Positions 25,637-34,553 of a DNA stretch of 45,779 nt are shown here, one piece after another (position 1 is the stretch's first letter; each line of letters opens with the position of its first letter). The DNA is from Candidatus Poribacteria bacterium (GTDB lineage: Bacteria; Poribacteria; WGA-4E; WGA-3G). The notes below the pieces were generated by a model, which was not told the origin of the DNA, did not search any database, and saw only the letters and a list, made by a program, of their open reading frames with translations. The translations under genes were made by a program, and so were the position numbers. The DNA is taken from NCBI GenBank assembly GCA_009843785.1, contig VYCT01000127.1, forward strand, positions 1 through 45,779, written 5' to 3'.

Positions 25637-26437
25637 CTACAGTAACGATTCCAGATAACTTCTCGCTTTACGCATCGATTCAATCGGATCGGATTGACCT
25701 TCGTATACAATTGAGAGACAGCCGTTATAACCGACACCGCGCAGGATATCTAAAACACGTGGGTAGTCCAGCCATTCCTCAACACCGCTATCTATTTCAT
25801 AAAACTTGGTTCGGACATAGACAGCATGCGGTGCAGTCTGCTCAATGCTTGCATAACAGTCGTAGCCCGGATGTGAAGACCCGCGATGTCCACTTGCACC
25901 AGGAGACCCAGCGTATTGTCCGGTATCCAAGATATGTGTGAAATAGGGGTGGTCGGTTCCGGTCAAAGCACGCAGGACGGCAGCGCCGTCGCGTGTGACG
26001 TTATTGTGGTTGTGATTCTGAAGCCCGACAAGAATTCCGGATTCGTAACCGTACTCAGCAACTTCTTTAAAGGCTTCAATCATAGGTGGCCACAAAGTTT
26101 CCTCGTCTTCACAATCTTCAGGAACATAAGCGGCAAATACGCGTACGATCGGGCAGCTCATAAAAGCCGCGACATCGATCCATTGTTTGATGAGCGCGAT
26201 TTGTTCCGGGTGCTCGGCAACAGGTTTGCCGAAGTTATTGCTGACACCGATGTAACCCAACGGCAGCCCTTTCCGCATGAGATCCATCTTTAGGTTGCGT
26301 AGGTAGTCAGCATCGGTGGATTCAAACGCGCTTGAATGCAATTCGATAACGTCAAAACCGAGATCGTAGACGATTTGCGCGAAAGCGGTGGCAGTCGTAT
26401 TTCTCACGTTCAGAGACATGGTCCCCAATTTCATCAT
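25637..26437 (-). CDS. Sugar phosphate isomerase/epimerase-like TIM-barrel protein
   Basis: A 266-residue xylose-isomerase-like TIM barrel (AP endonuclease 2 superfamily). Recognisable are MMKLGTMSLNVRN, FDVIELHSSAF, the metal-site segments ILVGLQNHNHNN and FTHILDTGQYAG, and the final strand CLSIVYEGQSDP with the late Glu. These enzymes isomerise or epimerise sugars or inositol derivatives, often with Gfo/Idh dehydrogenases. GGAGAAC precedes the ATG. The substrate is unknown. Confidence 0.85.
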   Translation of the reverse strand: MMKLGTMSLNVRNTTATAFAQIVYDLGFDVIELHSSAFESTDADYLRNLKMDLMRKGLPLGYIGVSNNFGKPVAEHPEQIALIKQWIDVAAFMSCPIVRVFAAYVPEDCEDEETLWPPMIEAFKEVAEYGYESGILVGLQNHNHNNVTRDGAAVLRALTGTDHPYFTHILDTGQYAGSPGASGHRGSSHPGYDCYASIEQTAPHAVYVRTKFYEIDSGVEEWLDYPRVLDILRGVGYNGCLSIVYEGQSDPIESMRKARSYLESLL

Positions 26438-26505
26438 GAAAATGTTCTCCTTTTTCGCCGAGTGGCGGCCGCAATCATCTGCTGGCGTTTTTCAAGTCTG
26501 CCTAT

Positions 26506-27363
26506 TTACTGAGTGGAGGTCTGATCGTCGTGTTCTTGAAGGACGATCTTGGTCTGTCGGCTCAACGCTACAAGGAATTTCTGCAAGAGTTGTTGAAAGT
26601 CTTGGAGCTGGTCTCGGTCGGTCTCAAGATACTGAATTCGCGAATCCATAGTTTCTACCTGGGTGAGCCGATCAAGCACCTCTTGGATAAGGTCTTGCAT
26701 TTCATGGAAGCTTCGCCGCTCGTTCTCGAGTTGTTCAATCCTATCTACCGCTGCCGCGAGATCTCTTTTGGTCTGTTTCAATTCTTGTTGTAGGTTTTGG
26801 GTGAAGGTGATGAGTTTCTCTAAGGTATTGGTCGTTTTATAAGTCTGCTGTTCTGAGCGGTTATCGGGACTTATCTGTTCTTGGGGTTGCGTGTTTTGGG
26901 TTGGGATGTCTGGCGTGTCAGTTTCAGCTGCAGCATGCGTAGAGGGTTCGGCATCTGCGTTCGCAAAAGTCCCGATTAATTTGATATGGTACGTAAACGA
27001 CCGGTACGGTTCTTTCCGTTCACTGTATGTAATTTGTACTCGGAGTTCTTCATCAACCCGCAGGGCGCGTATACGGCTGTGTATGTTCCGAATCACGACC
27101 TCGTTGTAGCCGAAAGCATCACTTTTTTTCGGGTTTAACTGCCGAAGGTATCGGTAGAGTTCCAATCCATCGGTACTTTCTCGTTCTAATCCCTCCGCTG
27201 TCAACACACCGACGATTTCGGGGTTATCGGGATCTGAAAGTGTCTGTTCGTCAGGGATCACTATATCCAGTGGCACTTCTCCGTCAATAGCCTTCATCCC
27301 GATGATCCAGTTTGTCGATGATGTTTTAATGCAATATGCTGTGAAGTCGTAGTTAATAGCCAT
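26506..27363 (-). CDS. Uncharacterised protein with C-terminal coiled coil
   Basis: A 285-residue protein with no recognised family. Residues 1-130 look globular and beta-rich (YDFTAYCIKTSSTNWIIGM, then VQITYSERKEPYRSFTYHI). A low-complexity linker (about 131-172) is rich in Thr, Glu and Pro (TDTPDIPTQNTQPQEQ). From about 175 to 270 it is a long charged coiled coil (LQQELKQTKRDLAAAVDRIEQ). No signal peptide or membrane segment. It may oligomerise through the coil. It stands alone with 68 bp before the TIM-barrel gene. Confidence 0.7.
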   Translation of the reverse strand: MAINYDFTAYCIKTSSTNWIIGMKAIDGEVPLDIVIPDEQTLSDPDNPEIVGVLTAEGLERESTDGLELYRYLRQLNPKKSDAFGYNEVVIRNIHSRIRALRVDEELRVQITYSERKEPYRSFTYHIKLIGTFANADAEPSTHAAAETDTPDIPTQNTQPQEQISPDNRSEQQTYKTTNTLEKLITFTQNLQQELKQTKRDLAAAVDRIEQLENERRSFHEMQDLIQEVLDRLTQVETMDSRIQYLETDRDQLQDFQQLLQKFLVALSRQTKIVLQEHDDQTSTQ

Positions 27364-27423
27364 AATTTTCTTTTCCCACGAATGCTTTTTTCACTAAGAG
27401 TGACGCGCTCTGATTTTTACAAA

Positions 27424-28275
27424 TTATGTTTGTAATCTTGACATAACTTGTGCGAGTTTTGGAATACGAGAGGTGCCGGGACCTTCTACAGCGAAGGATG
27501 CGACGCAGTGTGCGAAGTTAAGGGCTGCCGCTACCGACCGATTTTGATAATAGTCGATTAAAAAAGCGGCCGCGAAAACATCACCTGCCCCGGTCGGGTC
27601 CACCTCTGTAACGGGGTATGCATCGGATCCAAACTGTGTGCCGTTTTGAAAGAGTGTCGCGCCTCGGGCCCCCTGTGTTAGCACAACAATAGGTGCTAAT
27701 CCAATATATTTCTCTAATTCATCCGGATAGGTTCGGAGGTCTTCATCACTGAGGATTAGCACATCAATATAAGGCAAAATCTCTTTCGCGGTTTCCCACC
27801 GCTTTGCTGCAACTCTACCGTCGGCATCCCATTGCCGAAGCCAGCCTTGCGGTGTTGCACCTATTAATGTATCCTCGCTGAAACAGTGAACGACTTCAGC
27901 TGAAACTTCATCAGCAATCGGACACAAGTACGCGATATTGCTCGTACGCCATTCAGCAGGAACATCGTTCGCTTTGAGCTGTTGGGCAATCCCCAAGATA
28001 AATTGTTGTCTATGTCCCCTTTCGTCGTATTGGTTATCAAAAATCGTCGTATCAGGGGATTCATGATAAACCGTTTCTATGCCTTCTAACAGCGAATTTT
28101 GTTGATCAAAGTTTGCGCCGACTGCTGTAACCGCGCGGGCGTGGTGTCCAAGGTTCCGCGCAGTCAATGTTGAGTATGAGGCGGATCCACCAAGCATGTA
28201 ACCCTTTGGCGAGACATCGTAACAGAAGTGACCGATTGACAGAAAAGTTGTGGACGTTTGGGGGGATGTATTCAT
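27424..28275 (-). CDS. PfkB-family carbohydrate kinase
   Basis: A 283-residue ribokinase-fold kinase, shorter than most. The N-terminal site reads MLGGSASYSTLTARNLG (residues 27-43), and the C-terminal signature VDPTGAGDVFAAAFL has catalytic Asp232. It follows a rhamnose-mutarotase gene by only 6 bp, so a role in deoxy-sugar or pentose use is possible; that is inference from context. It is clearly different from the fructokinase-like protein at 19307. Confidence 0.85.
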   Translation of the reverse strand: MNTSPQTSTTFLSIGHFCYDVSPKGYMLGGSASYSTLTARNLGHHARAVTAVGANFDQQNSLLEGIETVYHESPDTTIFDNQYDERGHRQQFILGIAQQLKANDVPAEWRTSNIAYLCPIADEVSAEVVHCFSEDTLIGATPQGWLRQWDADGRVAAKRWETAKEILPYIDVLILSDEDLRTYPDELEKYIGLAPIVVLTQGARGATLFQNGTQFGSDAYPVTEVDPTGAGDVFAAAFLIDYYQNRSVAAALNFAHCVASFAVEGPGTSRIPKLAQVMSRLQT

Positions 28276-28281
28276 TTTAGT

Positions 28282-28614
28282 TTATAATTCAAAAACGGGT
28301 TCCATGCGTGCCCACCATTCGTCTGGTTGTGCTTCTGCCACCGGCTCCTGGAAAGTTCGCATCAATTCATCCCAGGCTTTACACTTTGGGTTTTCTTCAA
28401 GATAGCGTGGAAAGTCACGGTCTATATCAAATGTATCAACTGTCTCCATCGCCATAAACAGACGGTACCCGAGCAGATAAATATTCATCTTTGTGATACC
28501 GACAGATTTCAGGGCAGCGAGGACCTCAGGCCAGGCATCTCGGTGATACGCTTTGTATTTTTCTATAACCGATGGATCGTTTTTTAGGTTCAGTGTTAAC
28601 CCGTAGTGTTTCAT
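28282..28614 (-). CDS. rhaM: L-rhamnose mutarotase-family protein
   Basis: A 110-residue protein of the L-rhamnose mutarotase (DUF718) family, which interconverts alpha and beta anomers. Family features are MKHYGLTLNLKNDP, the YKAYHRDAWPEVLAALK helix carrying the conserved His, INIYL-like NIYLLGYRLFMAMET, and the C-terminal WWARMEPVFEL. Its gene overlaps the Nudix gene by 4 bp and precedes a PfkB kinase. No rhamnose isomerase or aldolase is in the window. Confidence 0.82.
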   Translation of the reverse strand: MKHYGLTLNLKNDPSVIEKYKAYHRDAWPEVLAALKSVGITKMNIYLLGYRLFMAMETVDTFDIDRDFPRYLEENPKCKAWDELMRTFQEPVAEAQPDEWWARMEPVFEL

Positions 28615-29075
28615 TTTATTGTTTCCAGTGCTTTTTGGATAATTTCACTATGATCAAACGCGAGTTTCGGTAGGTCCGTATTTAAGAACCAAGCGACTGC
28701 TGAGGCATCAGAACCAGCTTTAACGTTTACTGTGGACTTTTCAATGACCGTAGCATAGGCGATGGTAATCACTCTTCCACGTGGATCGCGAGACGGTGAC
28801 CCGAAAGCACCTACCTCAGTGAGTGCTACATCGGTAACCCCGGTTTCCTCTTCTAACTCGCGGCGTGCCGATGTCTCAAGAGGTTCCTCCATCTCAATAA
28901 AACCGCCCGGTAGTGCCCAGTGCCCTTCAAAGGGTGGATGTTTACGTTGGATCAATAGCACTTCCAAGGCATCGCCACTGAAAACAACGATGTCAACAGT
29001 AACTGCAGGACGTGGGTAATCGTAACAAAACATGATACTTTTTTGAATGGAGCGATTTTTTAAATTAGCCTCCAT
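28611..29075 (-). CDS. Nudix hydrolase
   Basis: A 154-residue Nudix enzyme. The full box GX5EX7REUXEEXGU lies at residues 58-80 (GFIEMEEPLETSARRELEEE, then TGV). It resembles ADP-ribose or NrtR-like sugar pyrophosphatases; the opening DIVVFSGDALEVLLIQRKHPPFEGHW is typical. The start is ambiguous: ATG 29075 has AGGA too close, and ATG 29033 (140 residues) has no clear Shine-Dalgarno. First gene of a compact set with rhaM and a PfkB kinase. Confidence 0.88.
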   Translation of the reverse strand: MEANLKNRSIQKSIMFCYDYPRPAVTVDIVVFSGDALEVLLIQRKHPPFEGHWALPGGFIEMEEPLETSARRELEEETGVTDVALTEVGAFGSPSRDPRGRVITIAYATVIEKSTVNVKAGSDASAVAWFLNTDLPKLAFDHSEIIQKALETIK

Positions 29076-29133
29076 CCATCCTAATTCTATAGGATACCAG
29101 ATTTTAACATTTTCGTCAACTTTTTTTCTATAC

Positions 29134-29163
29134 TTGAAATGAACATGGACGTAGTGGTATAAT
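29134..29163 (+). promoter_or_regulatory. Sigma-70-type promoter of the vWA gene
   Basis: TTGAAA (29134-29139), 18-base spacer, TATAAT (29158-29163). Transcription would begin near 29170, so the protein most likely starts at ATG 29228 rather than 29174. Confidence 0.6.
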
Positions 29164-29178
29164 ATTCTTAACTATGGA

Positions 29179-29197
29179 CTTACACGCGGCGTGTAAG
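29179..29197. promoter_or_regulatory. 19-bp palindrome just downstream of the vWA promoter
   Basis: CTTACACGC G GCGTGTAAG is a perfect 9-bp palindrome around a single G at about +10 to +28. Its place suggests a repressor operator; as RNA the one-base loop would be poor, so a DNA-binding site is more likely than a hairpin. Confidence 0.45.
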
Positions 29198-29227
29198 CGC
29201 ATTATCGAGTTGGGGAACACATCGAAA

Positions 29228-30310
29228 ATGAAAGTTCTCTTTAAGAAAAATATTCCAAATGCTCTCATTATTTCCATTGGGCTTCATATCCTTCTACTGC
29301 TCGTGCTTGGGACCTTGTATCGACAAAGGTATGACTGGCACGTTAAGCCGGTTACTGAGATTGAGGTCTTCAAGATCCGCTCGCGGAAATCCATGCATAT
29401 AGACAGAAGACTCCCGCGTTTTTCCTTTGAACCCTCGGCATCTGCGGAGAATATGCAGCAGATGAAAACTGTTAAGGTTGAGCCCCCATCGCTTGAGACA
29501 TCGGCAGCACTTGTATCGTATCCAGATGCGACAGTCGAATTACAGACACCGGAACTCGCCTCACCCGTCCGTTCAGAAGAAGGTAACTATGAGAAAGGTT
29601 TACAGGCTAAACCGGTCGGTGGCTCAGGGACAGGTGGCACTGGAAGGGAATTAAGTTCACGCCTCTCAGGAAATGGGAGACTCGGCGGTGTTGGGCGCGG
29701 TTTCTTAGATGGAACAGATGATGAATCTTCCGCCGACCTTGAAGGACTTACGCTTCCAGACTTAGCGTTGACCAAGGTAGGCAAACATATTGTCGCAAAT
29801 CGTAGCACCGATCTCGTTGATGTCGTTTTTGTTGTTGATGGGAGTGGCAGTATGAAAAACGACATTGATGCTGTCCGAGAACATCTCAATAATATGACGG
29901 ATCTCTTTGATAGTGCCGGTATGGATTTCACTATCGGTGTCGTTGCCTTTCGCGCCGGTACTGGGTATGGTCTTCTCGGATTGGATTTTGAGGTGATTCC
30001 GCAGACGCGTTCTATTTCTCAGATTAAAAAAGTCTTGTCGCAATTGAAATTCCGAGGCGATGAGAATGGGTTGGACGCGCTCATCCGTGCTGCTGATGAG
30101 GTGAAATTCCGGCGCGCCGCTGAAGTCCATTTTATTTTTGTCACAGATGAGTATGTCAGCGGGGCATATTCCTCTATGGATGTGGTGATGAAGATGAAGA
30201 CTTCCAGAATCAAAGTGGATGTTATCGGTCGTGATGAACCTTTCCAGAAATTCGTAGCAAAGAGTACCGGTGGTTTATGGCTGCCGATTTCAAGCCTCAC
30301 GATCCAGTAA
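29228..30310 (+). CDS. Membrane-anchored von Willebrand factor A-domain protein
   Basis: A 360-residue protein from ATG 29228. An N-terminal membrane helix (IPNALIISIGLHILLLLVLG) resembles TonB-type anchors, leaving the rest outside the cytoplasm. A proline- and glycine-rich linker (about residues 35-190, with GGSGTGGTG) leads to a vWA domain at about 197-360. The metal-ion (MIDAS) motif is Asp204-Gly-Ser-Gly-Ser in DVVFVVDGSGSMKND. ENGLDALIRAA and VHFIFVTDEYVS fit the other vWA metal-site segments. The ligand or partner is unknown. It is followed after 40 bp by the tandem membrane proteins. Confidence 0.85.
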   Translation: MKVLFKKNIPNALIISIGLHILLLLVLGTLYRQRYDWHVKPVTEIEVFKIRSRKSMHIDRRLPRFSFEPSASAENMQQMKTVKVEPPSLETSAALVSYPDATVELQTPELASPVRSEEGNYEKGLQAKPVGGSGTGGTGRELSSRLSGNGRLGGVGRGFLDGTDDESSADLEGLTLPDLALTKVGKHIVANRSTDLVDVVFVVDGSGSMKNDIDAVREHLNNMTDLFDSAGMDFTIGVVAFRAGTGYGLLGLDFEVIPQTRSISQIKKVLSQLKFRGDENGLDALIRAADEVKFRRAAEVHFIFVTDEYVSGAYSSMDVVMKMKTSRIKVDVIGRDEPFQKFVAKSTGGLWLPISSLTIQ

Positions 30311-30350
30311 CCCGATAGAGCACCTTGATTGAAGAGGTACAACGTAAATA

Positions 30351-31907
30351 ATGGGCAAAAAGGATAAACACTATGCTCTCGGTTTGACGTTCCTCTTTCT
30401 TGCAGTCGGTGCGTTTACTGCGAGCCATCATGAGATGTGGCGAGACGAAATCCAAGCATGGCTTCTGGCACGGGACAGCACTTCGCTCTTTAATCTCTTC
30501 GCAAATCTCAAATATGAGGGGCATCCGGGTTTGTGGCATCTCTGCCTGATGCCGCTGAGTCGCATCAGCCATTCTCCGGTTATCATGCAGATGTTCCATC
30601 TCCTGATTACGGGTGTTACCGTCTACCTTTTCGTTCGCTACGCGCCTTTCAACTGGTTCCAGAAACTCCTCTTCTGTTTCGGCTACTTCGTTCTCTATGA
30701 ATACGCGATTGTTGCCCGAAACTACGCGCTTGGACTTTTGCTGATAACCGTTTTTTGTGTGCTTTTCCGGGAACGCTACAAACATTTTATCTGGGTGGGT
30801 TGTGTGCTGTTTCTGCTTGCGCATACGAGTGTTCATGCGTTGATCGTTACTATAGGGATAGGCATCGCACTGTGTTGCGAATATGTTTTGGGGGGTCGGT
30901 TTCTTAAGCCTCTAAACGCAGAGATTGCGGCTATAGAGAATAAAAGATCCATCTGGATCGGGTTTACACTTATCGGTGTCGGTATTCTGACAGCAGTGTT
31001 GCAACTCAATCCACCACCAGATACAGGTTTTGCGGTTGCATGGCATTTTAACTATGATGCGACACGTGTGAACGATATCGTCAAATTGATTTCCCGCGCC
31101 TACCTTCCGATCACGAGACCTGTACTCGGTTTTTGGGGTTCAAACATATTAACAACCTACCCTTTCTTCCAAGCCATTCAAGTTCCACTCTGCTATCTCC
31201 TAATGCTTTTGAGCGTGCTGTTATTTTTCAAACGACCGACTGCGCTGTTTACCTATCTCATCTCAACATTGGGACTCTTGGCGTTTTTCTATATCAAATA
31301 TCACGGCAGTATCCGACATCACGGCTTCCTATTCCTGACGTTTTTGATGTGCTGTTGGATTTACCGAGACTGCCCAGCGATCCATCTCGGTAGGGCTGAG
31401 CAACAAGATGCAGATTCTACAATAGATAGGGTTTTAAATATGGCAGGGACGGTGCTTGTAACGGCGCTGCTGATCTGTCATGCTATGGGTGGTATTACAG
31501 CCGTCAGGATGGAGCATCGCCATATTTTCTCTTACGGCAAACTGACAGCCGAATATATCAAGGCGCAAGGCATGCAAGACCTTCCGATGCTTGGCGATGT
31601 TGATTTCGCTGTTAGCACTGTCGTCGGGTATTTAGAGGCACCGCGGCAAATTTACTACCCGCGCGGTAGCAGGCTCGGCTCTTTCGTTCGATGGGATAAG
31701 GCGCGCACCCACGATGCCCCGGATCAACACGTCATTGAAGCCGCGAAAACGCTGAGTGCTGAGACGGATAAAGCGGTGCTGATTATATTGAATCGCGATT
31801 TATGGATCGAACTGCTTGAGCAGCACGATCTCACCTTTTTGGTTAAATTTAGGGGTTCAACCGTTGGGGACGAAGGTTTCTCTCTCTATCTAATGCCAGC
31901 TCTTTGA
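30351..31907 (+). CDS. GT-C-like polytopic membrane protein, copy 1
   Basis: A 518-residue inner-membrane protein with about ten hydrophobic segments. After the first one, the loop HHEMWRDEIQAWLLARDS with Asp32-Glu33 is like the acidic motif of GT-C glycosyltransferases (PMT/ArnT), which use lipid-linked sugar donors. Further family-like segments are EGHPGLWHLCLMPLSR and VARNYALGLL. Assignment as a glycosyltransferase is therefore probable but not proven. Its neighbour at 31935 has the same length and most of the sequence, and 372 bp are identical between the two. Confidence 0.75.
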   Translation: MGKKDKHYALGLTFLFLAVGAFTASHHEMWRDEIQAWLLARDSTSLFNLFANLKYEGHPGLWHLCLMPLSRISHSPVIMQMFHLLITGVTVYLFVRYAPFNWFQKLLFCFGYFVLYEYAIVARNYALGLLLITVFCVLFRERYKHFIWVGCVLFLLAHTSVHALIVTIGIGIALCCEYVLGGRFLKPLNAEIAAIENKRSIWIGFTLIGVGILTAVLQLNPPPDTGFAVAWHFNYDATRVNDIVKLISRAYLPITRPVLGFWGSNILTTYPFFQAIQVPLCYLLMLLSVLLFFKRPTALFTYLISTLGLLAFFYIKYHGSIRHHGFLFLTFLMCCWIYRDCPAIHLGRAEQQDADSTIDRVLNMAGTVLVTALLICHAMGGITAVRMEHRHIFSYGKLTAEYIKAQGMQDLPMLGDVDFAVSTVVGYLEAPRQIYYPRGSRLGSFVRWDKARTHDAPDQHVIEAAKTLSAETDKAVLIILNRDLWIELLEQHDLTFLVKFRGSTVGDEGFSLYLMPAL

Positions 31908-31934
31908 ATCCATCGGAGGGCCGGGGTATACACA

Positions 31935-33491
31935 ATGCATAAAAAGGATAAATACTATGCTCTCGGTTTGACGTTTCTCTTTCTCGCAGTCGGTGCGTTT
32001 ACTGCGAGTCATCATGAGATGTGGCGCGATGAAATTCAGGCATGGCTGCTGGCGCGGGACAGTACTTCGCTCTTTAATCTCTTCGCGAATCTCAAATATG
32101 AGGGGCATCCGGGCTTGTGGCATCTCTGCCTGATGCCGCTGAGCCGCATCACCCATTCTCCGGTTATTATGCAGATGTTCCATCTCCTGATTACGGGTGT
32201 TACCGTCTACCTTTTCGTTCGCTACGCGCCTTTCAACTGGTTCCAGAAACTCCTCTTCTGTTTCGGCTACTTCGTTCTCTATGAATACGCGATTGTTGCC
32301 CGAAACTACGCGCTTGGACTTTTGCTGATAACCGTTTTTTGTGTGCTTTTCCGGGAACGCTACAAACATTTTATCTGGGTGGGTTGTGTGCTGTTTCTGC
32401 TTGCGCATACGAGTGTTCATGCGTTGATCGTTACTATAGGGATAGGCATCGCACTGTGTTGCGAATATGTTTTGGGGGGTCGGTTTCTTAAGCCTCTAAA
32501 CGCAGAGATTGCGGCTATAGAGAATAAAAGATCCATCTGGGTCGGGTTCGCACTTATTGGTGTTGGTATTCTGACAGCAGTGTTACAACTCAACCCACCG
32601 CCAGATACAGGTTTTGCGGTTGCATGGCATTTTAACTATGATGGGAAACGTGTGAACGATATCGTCAAATTGATTTCCCGCGCGTATCTTCCAATCCCAA
32701 AGACCACACTCCATTTTTGGGGGTCAAACACCCTAACAAGCTATCCTCTTTTCCAAACCATTCAAGTTCCACTCTGCTATTTTTTAGTGCTTTTGAGTGT
32801 GTTGTTATTTCTCAAACGACCGATTGCGTTGCTTACCTATTTCATTTCAACGTTTGGACTCCTGACATTTTTCTATGTGAAATATCACGGCAGTATCCGG
32901 CATCACGGTTTCCTGTTCCTTACATTTCTAATGTGCTGTTGGATTTACCGAGACGCTCCAACAGTAAATTTCAGTAAGACTGAGCAACAAGATGCGGGTG
33001 CTATAGTGAACAGAGTTTTAAATGTGGCGGGAACAGCGGTTTTGACGCTACTGCTGATTTGTCATGCTGTTGGTGGTGTTATAGCTGTCCGCATGGAGCA
33101 TCGCCATGTTTTCTCTTACGGCAAATTGACAGCGGAATATATCAGGTCGCAAGGCATGCAAGATCTCCCAATGATTGGGAATAAGGATTCTGCTGTAAGT
33201 ACTGTTGTCGGATATCTACAGGAACCGCGGCAGATTTACTATCCGCGTAGTGGTCGTTTCGGCTCCTTTATCAGATGGGACAAAACACGCATCCATTCAA
33301 TTTCAAAGCGTCGCGTCATTGAAGCAGCAAAAACGCTAAGCAATGAGAAGTCTCAAGACGTGCTAATTATCTTGAATGGTTCGCTAAGTACTAAACAAAT
33401 AGAGCAGTACAAACTCTCCTTTTTAGTTAAATTTAGCGGTTCGACCGTTAGAGACGAAGGTTTCTATCTTTACCTAATGCCCGTCCCGTGA
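31935..33491 (+). CDS. GT-C-like polytopic membrane protein, copy 2
   Basis: Tandem paralogue of the gene at 30351, with the same 518-residue length at an exact offset of 1,584 bp. The acidic loop (HHEMWRDEIQAW) and membrane pattern are the same. The first 230 bp differ mainly at silent sites, 32169-32540 is identical to 30585-30956, and the 3' half diverges in protein sequence (for example LPIPKTTLHFWGSN against LPITRPVLGFWGSN). Both frames are intact, so both copies are probably functional, perhaps with different acceptors set by the C-terminal half. The spacer after copy 1 is 27 bp. Confidence 0.75.
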   Translation: MHKKDKYYALGLTFLFLAVGAFTASHHEMWRDEIQAWLLARDSTSLFNLFANLKYEGHPGLWHLCLMPLSRITHSPVIMQMFHLLITGVTVYLFVRYAPFNWFQKLLFCFGYFVLYEYAIVARNYALGLLLITVFCVLFRERYKHFIWVGCVLFLLAHTSVHALIVTIGIGIALCCEYVLGGRFLKPLNAEIAAIENKRSIWVGFALIGVGILTAVLQLNPPPDTGFAVAWHFNYDGKRVNDIVKLISRAYLPIPKTTLHFWGSNTLTSYPLFQTIQVPLCYFLVLLSVLLFLKRPIALLTYFISTFGLLTFFYVKYHGSIRHHGFLFLTFLMCCWIYRDAPTVNFSKTEQQDAGAIVNRVLNVAGTAVLTLLLICHAVGGVIAVRMEHRHVFSYGKLTAEYIRSQGMQDLPMIGNKDSAVSTVVGYLQEPRQIYYPRSGRFGSFIRWDKTRIHSISKRRVIEAAKTLSNEKSQDVLIILNGSLSTKQIEQYKLSFLVKFSGSTVRDEGFYLYLMPVP

Positions 33492-33591
33492 CACAATCCT
33501 CTCCTATAGGATTCTCACTGAGAAGCATTCCCTGTCGCGAGTCTCCAGGGCTATTTAGTTTTCGCATTTTCAGTGTTTTGAACGGAAGATC

Positions 33592-33606
33592 GCGAGCACA
33601 GCTCGC
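33592..33606. repeat. GC-rich hairpin repeat (GCGAGC/GCTCGC)
   Basis: A 6-bp stem with a 3-base loop, preceded by GATC and followed by TCCTACAG, in the 265-bp spacer before def. It is another member of the small GC-hairpin group. The spacer also contains AATCCT/AGGATT (about 33495-33514) as a weak hairpin. Confidence 0.4.
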
Positions 33607-33684
33607 TCCTACAGAAGCGGACATTTGAAAAAACGAGCGAAAATATAGAGAACTAAATGCCTCTGCGCGCGTCTCACTTTTTTC

Positions 33685-33713
33685 TTGACAGAATTTGCAA
33701 TAAGTGTTACGCT
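33685..33713 (+). promoter_or_regulatory. Sigma-70-type promoter of def
   Basis: Perfect -35 box TTGACA (33685-33690), 17-base spacer, and TACGCT (33708-33713) as -10. The def start codon is 44 bp downstream. Confidence 0.55.
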
Positions 33714-33756
33714 ATTAAGAGTTATTTTTCTCAGAAATCGGAGATGTTCCTGATAC

Positions 33757-34356
33757 ATGCCAAAACGAAAAAGAAAGCCCAAGAACACACCGGCCTCGGA
33801 CATGAGCGGCGAAGATGATGTCGTGCTGCGCGAAACAGCACCCTTGCAGCTGCGTTATTACGGTGACCCGGTCCTCCGCAAAAGAGCTGAACCGGTCGTA
33901 GGGATCACGGAGGCAGAACGTCAACTGGCTGTACAGATGTTAGAGACGCTGTACGCGACAGGCAACGGTATCGGACTTGCGGCAACGCAAGTCGGTGTTT
34001 TGAAGCGGCTGATCATTGTCGATATAGGCGAAGATGACGATGAAACCTACGAACCCTTAGTACTATTCAACCCAGAAATTTTGAGTGCTGAGGGTGAAGC
34101 GTTCGCTGACGAAGGATGTCTCAGCATCCCAGATGTGACGGCGGAAGTGAAACGTCCAGAGAAGATTGTCGTTGAGGGAATTGATATCCGGAGCGAATCC
34201 GTTCGCATTGAAGCCGATGGTTTGTTGGCACGTGTGTTGCTACACGAAGTCGATCATCTCAACGGCGTACTTTTTATTGACCGGATTAGCGGATTAAAAC
34301 GGCAATTACTGGGAGACGAGTTGCTGAGAATACAACAAGCTGAACGACCCGCTTGA
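33757..34356 (+). CDS. def: Peptide deformylase
   Basis: Iron(II)-type metallohydrolase that removes the formyl group from new proteins. All three motifs are intact: GNGIGLAATQ (residues 69-78), EGCLS with Cys121, and HEVDH with His163, Glu164 and His167. The 199 residues include an N-terminal extension of about 30 basic and polar residues (KRKRKPKN) before the conserved QLRYYGDPVLRKRAEPV. An internal ATG at 33802 would remove part of it, but lacks an RBS. No fmt gene is adjacent, which is unusual but not rare. Confidence 0.95.
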   Translation: MPKRKRKPKNTPASDMSGEDDVVLRETAPLQLRYYGDPVLRKRAEPVVGITEAERQLAVQMLETLYATGNGIGLAATQVGVLKRLIIVDIGEDDDETYEPLVLFNPEILSAEGEAFADEGCLSIPDVTAEVKRPEKIVVEGIDIRSESVRIEADGLLARVLLHEVDHLNGVLFIDRISGLKRQLLGDELLRIQQAERPA

Positions 34357-34375
34357 TACTTGAAACCTGAGGAAT

Positions 34376-34490
34376 GGTTATCAGTACGATTTTTTCTACG
34401 AAAAAATCTTTCAGTTGTCAGTTTTCAGTTAAGAGGGTTTGTGTAGCAGCTATAGTTAACTGGGCTGCCACAAGAAATCAACCGATAACC
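34376..34490. repeat. Heptamer-armed inverted element between def and larE
   Basis: GGTTATCAGT at 34376-34385 and TCAGTTGTCAGTTTTCAGTT from 34411 form the left arm; AATCAACCGATAACC at 34476-34490 is the opposite-sense right arm. Between the two left-arm pieces lies a perfect AT-rich hairpin GATTTTTTC/GAAAAAATC (34388-34408), which may act as the def terminator or represent an insertion in the arm. Confidence 0.55.
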
Positions 34491-34553
34491 ATTGTACTCT
34501 ATGCGGAGGCTATTTCGGCATAACTTGTAAGCTGAAACTTGGTATTCAAAAAT

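Noticed and set aside
30297-32420. Two related antisense frames (179 and 176 codons) opposite the tandem membrane proteins
   Set aside because: They repeat only because the sense genes are duplicated; no RBS or known domain, and the sense strand encodes coherent membrane helices.
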